DNA of 64,000 nt from Bacteroidales bacterium UBA5833 (GCA_002433025.1 DJGZ01000063.1:62001-126000), one strand, 5' to 3'. Shown: positions 44,811 through 54,140, counted from the stretch's first letter. The notes: a model not told the origin generated them from the letters alone. Made by a program: numbers and translations.

Positions 44811-45509
44811 TCAGAACAATCCCACTTTCAATGAAAGTCCGCCGTTAAAACCGTCAAATTCACCGGACACGAAATCACCCGAATCAAAGGAAGAAACAAT
44901 TCGGTAACTTACACCCATGCCCATCCTCAGCCAGCGGGCCACATTCACTTCAATTTCAACACCGGGCTCGGCAATCAGAAAAGCTTCCGCATCGTCAATA
45001 AAAAAATCATCATAATCATACGGGTGATAAATACCTGAAACCCTGTTGCGGGCAATACCTCCGGCTCCCAGCAATACAGGGAATGACAAATGCACGGGAC
45101 GCTTCGGGAAAAGAATCGGCTCTATCAGCAAACCTCCGTACCCGCCGGCATAATTATACTTCCCGGTAGTGCCTGCTTCGCCGCGGAAAGGCTCTGAAAC
45201 AAAACCCTTCCCTGAAAATCCTACTGCAAGACTATGATTGGCTATCAGCGCAACCGAAGCGCCTGCATTTACAGCATCATAACCATCGATCCGGGAATAT
45301 CCGGTTGTAAATCCGAAATAAAACCCGATGTGGCTTCCCGGCCCCGTCAGTGTCTGTATTTCATTGCGGTTCCTCCTTTGCTTATCATGCATTTTCGCTT
45401 CTGATGATTCATCATTCCGTTTACCGAATAAATGCAGGGTATCCTGTGCGTTGGTGAACCGGGCGGAAAAAATAACTGCAATCAGCATTATTAAGAATTT
45501 TCCATTCAT
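44811..45509 (-). CDS. Hypothetical outer-membrane barrel protein
   Basis: 232 residues with a signal peptide (KFLIMLIAVIFSARFTNAQ) and glycine-rich amphipathic strands (IGFYFGFTTGYSRIDGYDAV, LAVGFSGKGFV, YAGGYGGLLIEP), ending GGLSLKVGLF with the terminal phenylalanine common in outer-membrane barrels. Last gene of the minus-strand run beginning with the ECF sigma factor at 48333, with a 189-bp gap from the lipoprotein gene upstream. Function unknown. Confidence 0.65.
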   Translation of the reverse strand: MNGKFLIMLIAVIFSARFTNAQDTLHLFGKRNDESSEAKMHDKQRRNRNEIQTLTGPGSHIGFYFGFTTGYSRIDGYDAVNAGASVALIANHSLAVGFSGKGFVSEPFRGEAGTTGKYNYAGGYGGLLIEPILFPKRPVHLSFPVLLGAGGIARNRVSGIYHPYDYDDFFIDDAEAFLIAEPGVEIEVNVARWLRMGMGVSYRIVSSFDSGDFVSGEFDGFNGGLSLKVGLF

Positions 45510-45698
45510 TGTCAGTTTGTTTTAAAGATTTATAATTTGATGTTAAAATTCATTACTTATTCATTTTCAGCAATGCCTGCAAATGATTTTTGAAAATAAC
45601 TTCCTACTCTGAGCAGCACATCCTTAGTTTAATCAGCATGGCTAATGTCCGGAATTACATGGTCTCCTCCCGACCCCGAACCGGTGAATTACCCGGGA

Positions 45699-46442
45699 TC
45701 AATACCTGATCACCTTCCCTGAACCGCTGATGTGAGAGATTACTCCCGGATTACCAATGTAGTAAACGCAACCGCTGCCAGATATCCAGGCTTCAAGGGC
45801 ATCAGCAACAGAAACAATGACATTGCCGCTTCCGGAGATATTTGCATCGCAGTTTAACAGATCGCATCCCGGTGCCCTGATTTCGCCCGAGCCTGAAACA
45901 CGCAGATAGCCAATCCCGGCCTGCCCGCCTACGGACATAATGCCTGAGCCTGACACCGCTGCTTCTATGCTTTCGGCAATAAAACCGCATTCAATGCTGC
46001 CTGAACCGGAAAGTTCAATATCTGCATGTTCACAGACGAATGTACCGCTTTCCAGGTGCCCTGAACCGGAGAGATGAATACTGCTCAGCCCGGGCGTAGT
46101 GATATACACTTCAACCGTAAAATGCTCACGTATGTTGTAACCGTTCCTGAATTCCACCACGAGCCGGTTTCCTGAAACAAATGTTTCCACATAAGGCAGC
46201 ACATTGGATTCGCCCTTTACTTCAACAGCGGGTACATCACCCGGAATAATATACACCCTGAAGTTGCCTTTGGAAACAACACCGGTAAAGGAGCTGCTCC
46301 CGCGGGTTTCAGAAATAAGATCGTAATTCCCTTCAATTCTTTCGCGCATGCAGGCAGTGGATGCAAGAAGAATTAAAACCAGGAACGCAGGCAGACCGGC
46401 TTTCGACCGGGAAAATTCCAGAAACGCCTTTACTTTTTTCAT
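45699..46442 (-). CDS. DUF2807 (GIN-domain) auto-transporter adhesin-like lipoprotein
   Basis: 247 residues from ATG 46442, which places a lipobox-like LLASTAC shortly after a hydrophobic stretch; ATG 46475 is an alternative. The mature chain is a repetitive beta-helix with a recurring SGSG motif (SSIHLSGSGHLESGTF, DIELSGSGSIECGF, AAVSGSGIMSV, LRVSGSGEI, ANISGSGNVIVSV), diagnostic of the head-GIN family. Located after a DUF4097-like gene in an ECF operon. Possibly a surface adhesin or envelope-stress protein; not established. Confidence 0.85.
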   Translation of the reverse strand: MKKVKAFLEFSRSKAGLPAFLVLILLASTACMRERIEGNYDLISETRGSSSFTGVVSKGNFRVYIIPGDVPAVEVKGESNVLPYVETFVSGNRLVVEFRNGYNIREHFTVEVYITTPGLSSIHLSGSGHLESGTFVCEHADIELSGSGSIECGFIAESIEAAVSGSGIMSVGGQAGIGYLRVSGSGEIRAPGCDLLNCDANISGSGNVIVSVADALEAWISGSGCVYYIGNPGVISHISGSGKVIRY

Positions 46443-46597
46443 GATCTGTAGCTTTTGATAAATGAATGACAACAAAATTTATGAAGGGTTGGAAGCAGCG
46501 GAAATTTAATTCTTCAGCGGGCCAGAACAGGCTAAAACTATGGCCTCCGACTGATCAGAGCCGGCAATCAGACAGGGTAAACCACCAGGAAAAGACG

Positions 46598-47701
46598 CTA
46601 TTTATTCAGCAGGGTCAGCGAACCCGCTTTCATCAGCAGGGTGACCTGTGAACTGCCGGCATGTCCGATTTCAGCACGGGCTTTTACAGTTCCGGTGGCC
46701 GCATTGACGACTTCTCTTTTAAACTGATTGTCAATAGGCCCGGGCATGTTCAGGGTCGTTTTGGGATCATAATTCAGGTCGATGGAATACGCGGCCTGGC
46801 TGTTGAATGTACATACCAGATCAGTATACTCAGACCTGACATAAACATGTCTGAAGTTTTTCGAAATGCCGTTCAGCTTCAGATCGCCGTAACGGGTATT
46901 CATGGTACATCCGGATTCCAGTGTGCTGATACGGATGCGCGAGAAAGATGCATCTCCGTCGAGAGAAGAACAGTACCTGATGTTGATTTTATCCCTGACA
47001 GAATTAATTTCGAGGTTTGTAACTTTATCTATATCAAGATTTGACGATCTGCTGTTGAGTGAAAGGTTCGTCACCTGCTGAACCGAAACGTCAGAATAAT
47101 TGATTTCAAACTGCCCGTGAACGGCTTCCTGTATGGTTGCGGATCCAAATTCAAGCTTAAGTTTGAAGGTTCCTGCAAAATCCCTGGCCTGGAGGTCTCC
47201 GTTCGAAAGATTAATATCTGTGTTTTGCTTATGGCTTCCCAGGTAAATATTCCCGAATTTATTCTCAATTTTAACCGGACTTGCTGCCGGAAGATAAACT
47301 GTGTAGTTGATCTGAAGGTTGTTTCCGGCATTGATAACCTTGCCGGCATAGGTAACAACATCTTTCCAGAAAGTGGCGCTGTTATCGTTAAAAACTGTGC
47401 GGGCACTGATAAAACCGGCCGCTGACACCATTTCGCAGTCGATGGACGACAATATTCTGTTTACCCTGGCCTGTTGCTTCGACTGAGCGGTGATGCTGAC
47501 TTCAAATCTGACTGAATCTTTTTCCCAGACCAAAACATTTACATTGCCATACTTATTGAAAACCTGAACCTGCGTGCCGGGTTTCAGCCGGAAACTCTTG
47601 TTCTCCCTTTTAGTTTCGGAGAACATTTGCGCCTGTGCCACCTGCGAAAAGCAAAGCATGCCGCCCAACATCAAAACTCCGAAAAACAGTTTCTTTATCA
47701 T
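46598..47701 (-). CDS. DUF4097-like periplasmic beta-helix protein
   Basis: 367 residues with a signal peptide (KLFFGVLMLGGMLCFSQVAQ). It opens with QVQVFNKYGNVNVLVWEKDS and continues with regularly spaced beta-strands (VKIENKFGNIYLGS, INLSNGDLQARDF, NTRYGDLKLNGI), the pattern of DUF4097/DUF4098 repeats. No catalytic motif is seen. It lies 42 bp downstream of the anti-sigma-like gene, in the same operon as the ECF sigma factor and GIN-domain lipoprotein, which resembles liaG-type stress modules in other bacteria. Confidence 0.7.
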   Translation of the reverse strand: MIKKLFFGVLMLGGMLCFSQVAQAQMFSETKRENKSFRLKPGTQVQVFNKYGNVNVLVWEKDSVRFEVSITAQSKQQARVNRILSSIDCEMVSAAGFISARTVFNDNSATFWKDVVTYAGKVINAGNNLQINYTVYLPAASPVKIENKFGNIYLGSHKQNTDINLSNGDLQARDFAGTFKLKLEFGSATIQEAVHGQFEINYSDVSVQQVTNLSLNSRSSNLDIDKVTNLEINSVRDKINIRYCSSLDGDASFSRIRISTLESGCTMNTRYGDLKLNGISKNFRHVYVRSEYTDLVCTFNSQAAYSIDLNYDPKTTLNMPGPIDNQFKREVVNAATGTVKARAEIGHAGSSQVTLLMKAGSLTLLNK

Positions 47702-47743
47702 GATTCAATTTCCTTTTAACAAATACCAACAGTTTCTTTTGAT

Positions 47744-48319
47744 TTACAACTCCTTACCGGATTCAGTTTCATTGTTTGATTCTTTATCCGTCTGCCTGAG
47801 TTCCAACAGCATCTCATCCAGAATTTCGAGCTTTACCCGGTAAGACAGGATGATGGCCTCTATCACTTTTGCATCGGCATTGCTTTCAGCCAGGTCAGTC
47901 CGCAATTCCGCCTTACGCTGGTCCATCGCCCTGAACTCCGCTCTCAGGTCTTCAATGATCTCAGGATGATCCTTTGCATAGATTGCAAGTTCCTGTTCAC
48001 GGCTTTGGATTTTGGATGTGTAATAGGCTTCGGCATCCGAGAGTTCATCTATGACATAATTCATCCCGTTAAACGCCTGCCTGTCTGCATCCTTGATCTG
48101 CATCCGGTTATCACGTACATCGTTCAGCATCCATGCTGCAGCAAAAATAAGCACTGCAGCCGCTGACCTCCAGGCAATGACACGCAACTTTTTCAATCTG
48201 CCTGAGCGGATTGGTAAAACCCTCTCTTCAATTACATCCCATGAAGCAGGAGGTGCCTCGAGGGAGTCAAACTCCCCTGCATGCTCCCGAACAAATCTTT
48301 CCAGGTTATCCTTTTTCAT
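47744..48319 (-). CDS. Predicted anti-sigma-like membrane protein with periplasmic coiled coil
   Basis: 191 residues. Residues 1-45 are cytoplasmic, with FDSLEAPPASWDVIEERV, a motif shared with other Bacteroidota anti-sigma-like proteins, then one membrane segment (SAAAVLIFAAAWML, 52-65) and a charged periplasmic coiled coil (about 85-180, EDLRAEFRAMDQRKAELRTD). It begins 13 bp after the ECF gene. It is inferred to hold the sigma factor; no direct homologue is recognised. Confidence 0.65.
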   Translation of the reverse strand: MKKDNLERFVREHAGEFDSLEAPPASWDVIEERVLPIRSGRLKKLRVIAWRSAAAVLIFAAAWMLNDVRDNRMQIKDADRQAFNGMNYVIDELSDAEAYYTSKIQSREQELAIYAKDHPEIIEDLRAEFRAMDQRKAELRTDLAESNADAKVIEAIILSYRVKLEILDEMLLELRQTDKESNNETESGKEL

Positions 48320-48332
48320 AACATTATTATTT

Positions 48333-48884
48333 TCAGGAAGCAGGCATTCCGCGTAAAATATCCCTTACCATCTGCCTGGCCCGCATAAACTGCGTTTTGG
48401 AAGTTGATTCAGATATCCTCAGAATTTCTGCAATCTCCGTATGATCATATCCCTCGATCAGGTAAAGTGAGAAAATCATCCTTGCCCCCTGCGGCAACTG
48501 ATTCATAGCCTGTTTCACCCTTTCAACGCTTAGCCGGAGCTCCTCTTCATCAGGCGTATCATCCTGAGGCAAGGGATCGGGAACCTCCTCATCCACAAAA
48601 ACAATTCTGCGCTTTTCAAGGGCATTGATACACTTGTTCACGACTATTCTTTTAAGCCAGGCCCCGAAAGCCGATTCGAACCTGAATGAGTCAAGACGGT
48701 TGAATGCTTCAATAAAACCTTCCTGCAGCATATCCCTGGCATCTTCAGCATTATTCATCATACGCAGACAAAGGTTATACATAGCCCTGGAATAAGCGCT
48801 GTACAGGTCATTGTACGCTTTCCGGTTGCCGGCCATACATGCCTCAACGAGATGTCTGTGTATATCGTAGTTTTGCTGGTTCAA
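48333..48884 (-). CDS. ECF-family RNA polymerase sigma factor
   Basis: 183 residues: region 2 with YNLCLRMMNNAEDARDMLQE and WLKRIVVNKCINALEKRR, region 4 with YDHTEIAEILRISESTSKTQ. It heads a run of anti-sigma-like, DUF4097-like, GIN-lipoprotein and barrel genes on the minus strand. Its domain order matches the second ECF gene at 40260, but the downstream genes differ. Confidence 0.92.
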   Translation of the reverse strand: MNQQNYDIHRHLVEACMAGNRKAYNDLYSAYSRAMYNLCLRMMNNAEDARDMLQEGFIEAFNRLDSFRFESAFGAWLKRIVVNKCINALEKRRIVFVDEEVPDPLPQDDTPDEEELRLSVERVKQAMNQLPQGARMIFSLYLIEGYDHTEIAEILRISESTSKTQFMRARQMVRDILRGMPAS

Positions 48885-49079
48885 ACTATCCGGATACTGT
48901 TTTTATCAGACTAATGACAGAGAAATAATTTAAAGGTTGTAATGAAAGGATAAATTTAGGAATATTTATGGTGCTCTTCATTGCTGACCAGACAAATGAC
49001 TCATTCAAACCTATCTCCGAACCGGCTGAACTTAATCCGCAACGATTTGTTTCATATTACCTTAAGGTAAATCCTTGTT

Positions 49080-49835
49080 ATGCAAAGCAATCAAAATTCA
49101 CAAAAGCATACACAACTGTATTTGTTCCTCTCTGCCATTTTCCTGACCAATGCGTTGGTTGCCGAATTTGCCGGGGTGAAGATATTCTCTCTCGAAAAGC
49201 TTTTGGGGCTAATGCCCGCTCAGCTTCCTTTTTTCGGCGGGCAAAAACTCGATTTCAACCTGAGTGTAGGTGTTGTGATCTGGCCGTTGGTTTTTATTGT
49301 TTCTGACCTGATCAACGAGTACTTTGGTCGCGAAGGCGTGCGAAAAATCAGTTTTATCACCGCCGGGATGATTGCCTGGGGTTTTATAATTGTATTGGCA
49401 GGCACAGAGGTTCCTCCGGCGGATTTCTGGCAGGAACTTAACAACACCGACCCCTCAGGTAACCCGTTTGATATCAACTTTGCCTATACCAGTATTTTCA
49501 GGGCGGGGATGGGCATCATCATCGGTTCCCTGACAGCCTTTCTTGTCAGCCAGTTGATCGATGCCTATGCTTTTCATTACCTGAAAGCCCTTACCGGCAG
49601 TAAAAAACTCTGGTTGCGGGCAACCGGCTCTACCGTGATTTCGCAGCTGATCGACAGTTTTGTAATCCTTTTCATTGCCTTTTACCTGCTTGGAAACTGG
49701 AGTATGCAGCAGGTACTGCAGGTGGGACTGGTTCAATACACCTACAAGGTTTCACTGGCAATCCTGCTTACGCCCCTGATCTATCTGGCTCACTGGCTGA
49801 TCGACGGATATCTCGAAGCCCGGGGAGAAATGTAA
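49080..49835 (+). CDS. yhhQ: Queuosine precursor transporter (YhhQ/DUF165 family)
   Basis: 251 residues with about six membrane segments. The family start LYLFLSAIFLTNALVAEFAG and the core VSDLINEYFGREGVRKISF (about 74-92) plus GSTVISQLIDSFVILFIAFY (about 182-201) are characteristic. Members import queuine or preQ0/preQ1 in the inner membrane. No queuosine synthesis genes are adjacent. The start ATG 49080 follows an A/T-rich region; the gene is probably transcribed alone. Confidence 0.9.
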   Translation: MQSNQNSQKHTQLYLFLSAIFLTNALVAEFAGVKIFSLEKLLGLMPAQLPFFGGQKLDFNLSVGVVIWPLVFIVSDLINEYFGREGVRKISFITAGMIAWGFIIVLAGTEVPPADFWQELNNTDPSGNPFDINFAYTSIFRAGMGIIIGSLTAFLVSQLIDAYAFHYLKALTGSKKLWLRATGSTVISQLIDSFVILFIAFYLLGNWSMQQVLQVGLVQYTYKVSLAILLTPLIYLAHWLIDGYLEARGEM

Positions 49836-50195
49836 ATGCGATGTGAGCTATTATTATAGAATTATCTGAATCTGAAGCATTAGTCACAGAAAATAAGGTA
49901 AGATAATTATAATATATCGGGTAATATGGTAAAAAATATAACATACTGAATATCAGGTCAAATCTGCTTGAGCACCCGACAGGAAAGCTCAGCCGGATAA
50001 ATTATCAGTACTTCAGCCTTTCACCTGCACAACAGGTTATATTATAATTTTTATTCAATCCCCCGTTTCAGCAAAAAAAATATCTGGTTATTTTTAATAT
50101 AAACTTCTGTAACTTTGAGTAGTCTCTAAGACTTTATAAGATAACTCCCGCTCTGTAACACAGCAGGGTACTTGTCGTGATATATAAACATAACA
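49836..50195 (+). promoter_or_regulatory. 360-bp A/T-rich gap with -7 box for the T9SS cargo gene
   Basis: No gene is seen. TAACTTTG at 50110-50117 fits TAnnTTTG and lies 78 nt upstream of the ATG at 50196. No -33 TTTG at the expected distance, and no structured element was recognised in the rest. Confidence 0.35.
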
Positions 50196-51158
50196 ATGAA
50201 AAAAATCCTTTTTGCCATTTCAATCTTAATATTGAGTGTTGAAACCGGCTATGCACAAACAAATGTTTACCATCCGTTTCCCGATTCTGCCATCTGGAGA
50301 GTGGACTATTATTATAACTATGCTTTTCAGCATCCATGCTATGTCAGGTATTATTTCCAGTACTTTGTTCAAGGCGACACCCTTATAAATTCAGGCATTT
50401 ATAAAAAAATATACAGATCTTCCGTTCAGGTAGACACCGTGTCATGCAATTCTCCAATGAATCCTCCGACAGTTCCTGTTTCGGGTTATGTCGGGGCATT
50501 GAAGGATGATCCTCAAGCCAATAAAACATTTTTTGTTTTCCCTGATTCAACGGTTGATTCTTTGCTTTATGATTATAATCTCGGGGTGGGCGATACGTTG
50601 AATGGTGTTATATCCCATTTCTTTGTCTATGATTTTGACCTGGTGGTTATATCAACCGACTCGGTTTTAATAAACGGACAATACAGAAAAAAATGGAATT
50701 GTGACATGATCGGACATAATATCTACCCCTATATCATTGAGGGTATCGGGTCCAACTTTGGTTTGATAGAGCCTGTTTATTCATATGCTATTGATTTTAC
50801 TGACAGGTATCTGGTCTGTGTCAGGGATGGCTCCGTTACATACTTTGTTTCAGATTATCCGTCAATAGCAGGCTGTGAACTTTTACTTAACAGCGGGCCT
50901 GAGATCAGGTTAACCGGAAAACCAAATGTTTTCCCGAATCCATTTTCATACAAAACGACCCTCAGATCAGATTTTAACCTCTCCGGCGCAACGCTGACGA
51001 TCATCAACTCATCCGGGCAACAGATGAAAATAATAAAGAATTTCAATGGCAGGGAAATTGATCTTTATCGCGATAATTTACCTTCCGGGATTTATCTGCT
51101 GATACTGGAAAGTGAACACAATATCATTGCAACAGAGAAACTGGCAATTGTTGATTAA
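50196..51158 (+). CDS. Secreted protein with T9SS type A sorting domain
   Basis: 320 residues. A signal peptide (KKILFAISILILSVETGYAQ) is followed by a tyrosine-rich domain (about 25-230) with no family I recognise (WRVDYYYNYAFQHPCYVRYY). The C-terminal 80 residues have the sorting-domain pattern NVFPNPFSYKTTLRSDFNLS, LTIINSSGQQMKII and LPSGIYLLILESEHN. It is exported by type IX secretion; function unknown. Followed by 790 bp without genes. Confidence 0.75.
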   Translation: MKKILFAISILILSVETGYAQTNVYHPFPDSAIWRVDYYYNYAFQHPCYVRYYFQYFVQGDTLINSGIYKKIYRSSVQVDTVSCNSPMNPPTVPVSGYVGALKDDPQANKTFFVFPDSTVDSLLYDYNLGVGDTLNGVISHFFVYDFDLVVISTDSVLINGQYRKKWNCDMIGHNIYPYIIEGIGSNFGLIEPVYSYAIDFTDRYLVCVRDGSVTYFVSDYPSIAGCELLLNSGPEIRLTGKPNVFPNPFSYKTTLRSDFNLSGATLTIINSSGQQMKIIKNFNGREIDLYRDNLPSGIYLLILESEHNIIATEKLAIVD

Positions 51159-51411
51159 TACAATTATCCCCATAAAAACAAAAGATAGATTTAAAACAAT
51201 AATATTAAAAAAAACGCATACTTTACCTATAAATATTCGAATTTAAAAAGCATTTCCTCCCCCTGCCTATCAGCGATAAGAACCATCCTTCCGTGCTGTT
51301 CTGCGGGATCCACGCTCGGGATCATTATAAATAAGGGGCAGGTATCGCTGACAGAAGGAGAATCCGGCCTTTTTAACCACTATGCGTATGGCTGCCTTTA
51401 CGGGCAAAAGA

Positions 51412-51732
51412 GGGGTTATTCGTTAAATGATGTGCTGGTTTTTCCCATCGGGATTGCTATCAGGTCATTAAATACCAAATATTTATCAGAAAAAAATAAT
51501 CATTACGGGTTAGGTTTATCCCTTAAAATGTATCTCTGAATCCTTGTAAAATAAATAATTACACAGAGCTCACCGAGGTATCGCGGAGTAACACAGAGAA
51601 GAATACAACCCTATTTGAATCTCTGTGCCTTCTCTGTGTATCTCTGTGCATCTCTGTGAAACTATTTTACAAATACACTGCAAATTACTAAGTACATCTT
51701 TAACTCCGGTACATCAAATAACGAATTACCCC
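51412..51732. mobile_element. MITE-like element, 321 bp, with terminal inverted repeats and 6-bp duplication
   Basis: The left end GGGGTTATTCGTTAAATGAT (51412-51431) and the right end read in reverse complement, GGGGTAATTCGTTATTTGAT (51732-51713), match at 17 of 20 positions, extending to 22 of 27. AAAAGA occurs exactly at both edges (51406-51411 and 51733-51738), as expected for a target-site duplication. No transposase is encoded. Internally it holds an imperfect palindrome with CACAGAG units (51544-51672). Copies or parts of the ends occur near 9.8, 10.4 and 16.4 kb. The remaining part of the gap (51159-51405 and 51740-51928) has no gene. Confidence 0.62.
51544..51672. repeat. 129-bp imperfect palindrome of CACAGAG/CTCTGTG units
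   Basis: TTGTAAAATA (51544-51553) is the exact reverse complement of TATTTTACAA (51663-51672). Between them CACAGAG occurs at 51562-51568 and 51592-51598, and CTCTGTG at 51621-51627, 51632-51638, 51642-51648 and 51652-51658, the last four on a 10-11-nt period. An RNA copy could fold into a long hairpin. Confidence 0.7.
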
Positions 51733-51928
51733 AAAAGAGATCTAAGTTTGTGAATGTTTCAACGCGGCTCACACATCACCTGCCAGGAAATGATTGAAGA
51801 CCGGAACAATACACCTGCAAGGTTTCATTGTTTATTTTACTTACCCCAACTAATTTACCTTGCTCATAGGGCGATTGACAGGTGTCTGACTTCCGGTAAT
51901 GCAGGCTTAGCCCCTGCTGCTTTATTCC

Positions 51929-51936
51929 TATCTTTG
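51929..51936 (+). promoter_or_regulatory. -7 box of the sigma-54 activator gene
   Basis: TATCTTTG fits TAnnTTTG exactly, 14 nt upstream of the ATG at 51951. Confidence 0.45.
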
Positions 51937-51950
51937 CAAAAAAAGAGGAT

Positions 51951-53861
51951 ATGCCCCGGAAAAACCGGAAACAGGAAGAGATTATTCACGATTCGCATGA
52001 GCGGAGCAAGAAATATGGGGTCACACGCGATCAGCAATACCCGTCGCTATTGCTTACCGAAAGTGAAAAAGCAGTGCTGCTCAGTGATAATGATGACCTG
52101 ATCAGGGTTGCTGGTCCATTCCTGGACATGCTCTACAATTTTCTGGAAGGATCCGGTTTTATCATATTGCTGACCGATAAAAACGGGTGTATACTCAGCA
52201 TAACCGGTGATCCTGAGCCTGTTGCCGCTGCTGCCGGATTGAATATGGCAGTGGGCGCGTTTATGAATGAAAAAAGCATAGGCACCAATGCCATGGGAAC
52301 CGCGCTGAGTGAAAATTCTCCCGTTCAGGTATCCGCCTCCGAGCATTTTATAACCGCGTATCACCGTTGGACCTGTTCCGCCGCTCCGGTGCATGATGAT
52401 GCCGGGAATATCATCGGTACGGTTAACCTTACCGGAGGCCGCGAACTTGTTCATCCGCACACCCTCGGCCTGGTGGTTGCAGCCGTTACTGCCATCGAAA
52501 ACCAGCTGAAAAACCTGAAAAATGAATACCGGATCAAGGAATCAGCCAGGTACATCAGCCAGGTTATGGACTCATTATCCCTGGCAGTAATGTCAGTAAG
52601 TGATACAGGGTTCATTACTTCTGCCAACAAAATGGCTCATAAATTACTGAAGTATCCGAATGGTATGCTTTCAGGAAAGAAAATCAGTAGCTGTCTTCCC
52701 GATTATGAAAAATTGCTTGAAGCCATTCATGAGCCAGGCATTATGCTTGATGAGGACACCCAGATCATTACTTCGTCCGGCACTGAATCTTTCAGCCTGA
52801 ATGCCTACCCGATTACCCGGCCTGACGGGAAAATTGAAGGCATGGTCATCAGTTTCAGGGAGATGAAAAGGGTTTACAAAACTGTGAATAAATACACGGG
52901 TATGCATGCCCGGTATACCTTTGAAGACCTGATCGGTGAAAGTGATGAGCTCAGACGGGTAACGGAATATGCAAAAACGGTAGCCGACAGTCCGTCAACC
53001 GTGCTGATCACAGGGGAAAGCGGCACCGGCAAGGAAGTGATTGCCCAATCCATGCATAACCACAGCGCCAGGGCATCAAATGGTTTTGTAGCCCTCAACT
53101 GCGGCGCCATCCCCGCCACCCTGATCGAAAGTGAGCTGTTTGGCTACGACGAAGGGGCGTTCACAGGAGCTTTCAAGGGCGGAAGACCGGGAAAATTCGA
53201 GCTGGCTAACGGAGGCACACTGTTTCTGGACGAAATCGGCGAAATGCCGCCCGACATGCAGGTGAAATTGCTCAGAACATTGCAGGAGGGTGTAATCACC
53301 CGTGTTGGAGGAAGCAGACAAATTCCGGTTGATGTCCGGATTATCGCAGCAACAAATAAAAATCTGAAAGAAGAAATTGAAAAAGGCACATTCCGGAGCG
53401 ACCTCTTTTACCGGCTGAGTGTCATCCCGATCCATCTGCCCGCCCTGCGGGAGCGCAGAGAGGATATACCACTGCTGATCAGCTATTTCCTGAACCTGAA
53501 GTCTGTAAAACTGAAAAAGAGCACTCCGGAAATCAGCAAGGATTTGTTTATCAGGCTCACCGGTTACCACTGGCCCGGTAATATCAGGGAGCTGGAGAAT
53601 TTCATTGAAAAATATGTTAATCTTGGTGGTGACCTTTCCTTCGACCCTGAATCATTTTCGACCGGAAAACAGCGCGCATCAGAGGATGCAGCCGGCAATG
53701 GCAAGTCCGGAGAAACTATCCTCAACCTGGCTGAAGCTGAGAAACAAACCATTCTGGCCGCACTCGGGGCAACTGAAAGTAACATCAGCCAGACTGCCAG
53801 ATTACTGGGTATCAGCCGGAACGCACTTTACGAAAAAATGAAGCGCCACGGCATCAGTTGA
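51951..53861 (+). CDS. Sigma-54-dependent transcriptional activator (AcoR/DhaR-like)
   Basis: 636 residues. An N-terminal GAF-like sensory domain (about 45-180; FIILLTDKNGCILSITGDPE, GTNAMGTALSEN, SEHFITAYHRWTCSAAPVHD) and a PAS domain (about 200-300) precede the AAA+ domain with Walker A GESGTGKE (about 354), GAFTGA (about 402) for sigma-54 contact, and LFLDEIGEM (Walker B). The C-terminus has the Fis-type helix-turn-helix NISQTARLLGISRNALYEKM. The GAF/PAS arrangement and the IGTNAMGTAL motif match AcoR/DhaR regulators of metabolic operons. The stnABC-like operon starts 280 bp downstream on the same strand and is the likely target, although no clear -24/-12 promoter was found there. Confidence 0.88.
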   Translation: MPRKNRKQEEIIHDSHERSKKYGVTRDQQYPSLLLTESEKAVLLSDNDDLIRVAGPFLDMLYNFLEGSGFIILLTDKNGCILSITGDPEPVAAAAGLNMAVGAFMNEKSIGTNAMGTALSENSPVQVSASEHFITAYHRWTCSAAPVHDDAGNIIGTVNLTGGRELVHPHTLGLVVAAVTAIENQLKNLKNEYRIKESARYISQVMDSLSLAVMSVSDTGFITSANKMAHKLLKYPNGMLSGKKISSCLPDYEKLLEAIHEPGIMLDEDTQIITSSGTESFSLNAYPITRPDGKIEGMVISFREMKRVYKTVNKYTGMHARYTFEDLIGESDELRRVTEYAKTVADSPSTVLITGESGTGKEVIAQSMHNHSARASNGFVALNCGAIPATLIESELFGYDEGAFTGAFKGGRPGKFELANGGTLFLDEIGEMPPDMQVKLLRTLQEGVITRVGGSRQIPVDVRIIAATNKNLKEEIEKGTFRSDLFYRLSVIPIHLPALRERREDIPLLISYFLNLKSVKLKKSTPEISKDLFIRLTGYHWPGNIRELENFIEKYVNLGGDLSFDPESFSTGKQRASEDAAGNGKSGETILNLAEAEKQTILAALGATESNISQTARLLGISRNALYEKMKRHGIS

Positions 53862-54140
53862 ATTCCGGCTTACTGCATCCTGATGCACAGTCAGGAAACC
53901 AGCTCCTTTTAAGAATTCTTCAAATAATTCCTCCGGGGGGGCATGACCACGCTCCGCCTGTCACTTAGCGGAATCCGCTTCTCAGAGATTTACTGAATCT
54001 CAGATTCAGATTCCGGGCCGGAAAGAAGTATTTCGCTGTTTACCTGCACTTTACACAGTATTTAGAAGAAATATAAATTATGTGAAATTTCCACCTATAA
54101 TGTCCGGAATTTCTACTTTTAGCGCAAAAACAATCAATCC

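Noticed and set aside
48968..49306. Open frame of 112 codons overlapping the start of yhhQ
   Set aside because: It shares DNA with the well-supported YhhQ N-terminus in another frame, and its cysteine/arginine-rich translation is typical of a shadow frame.
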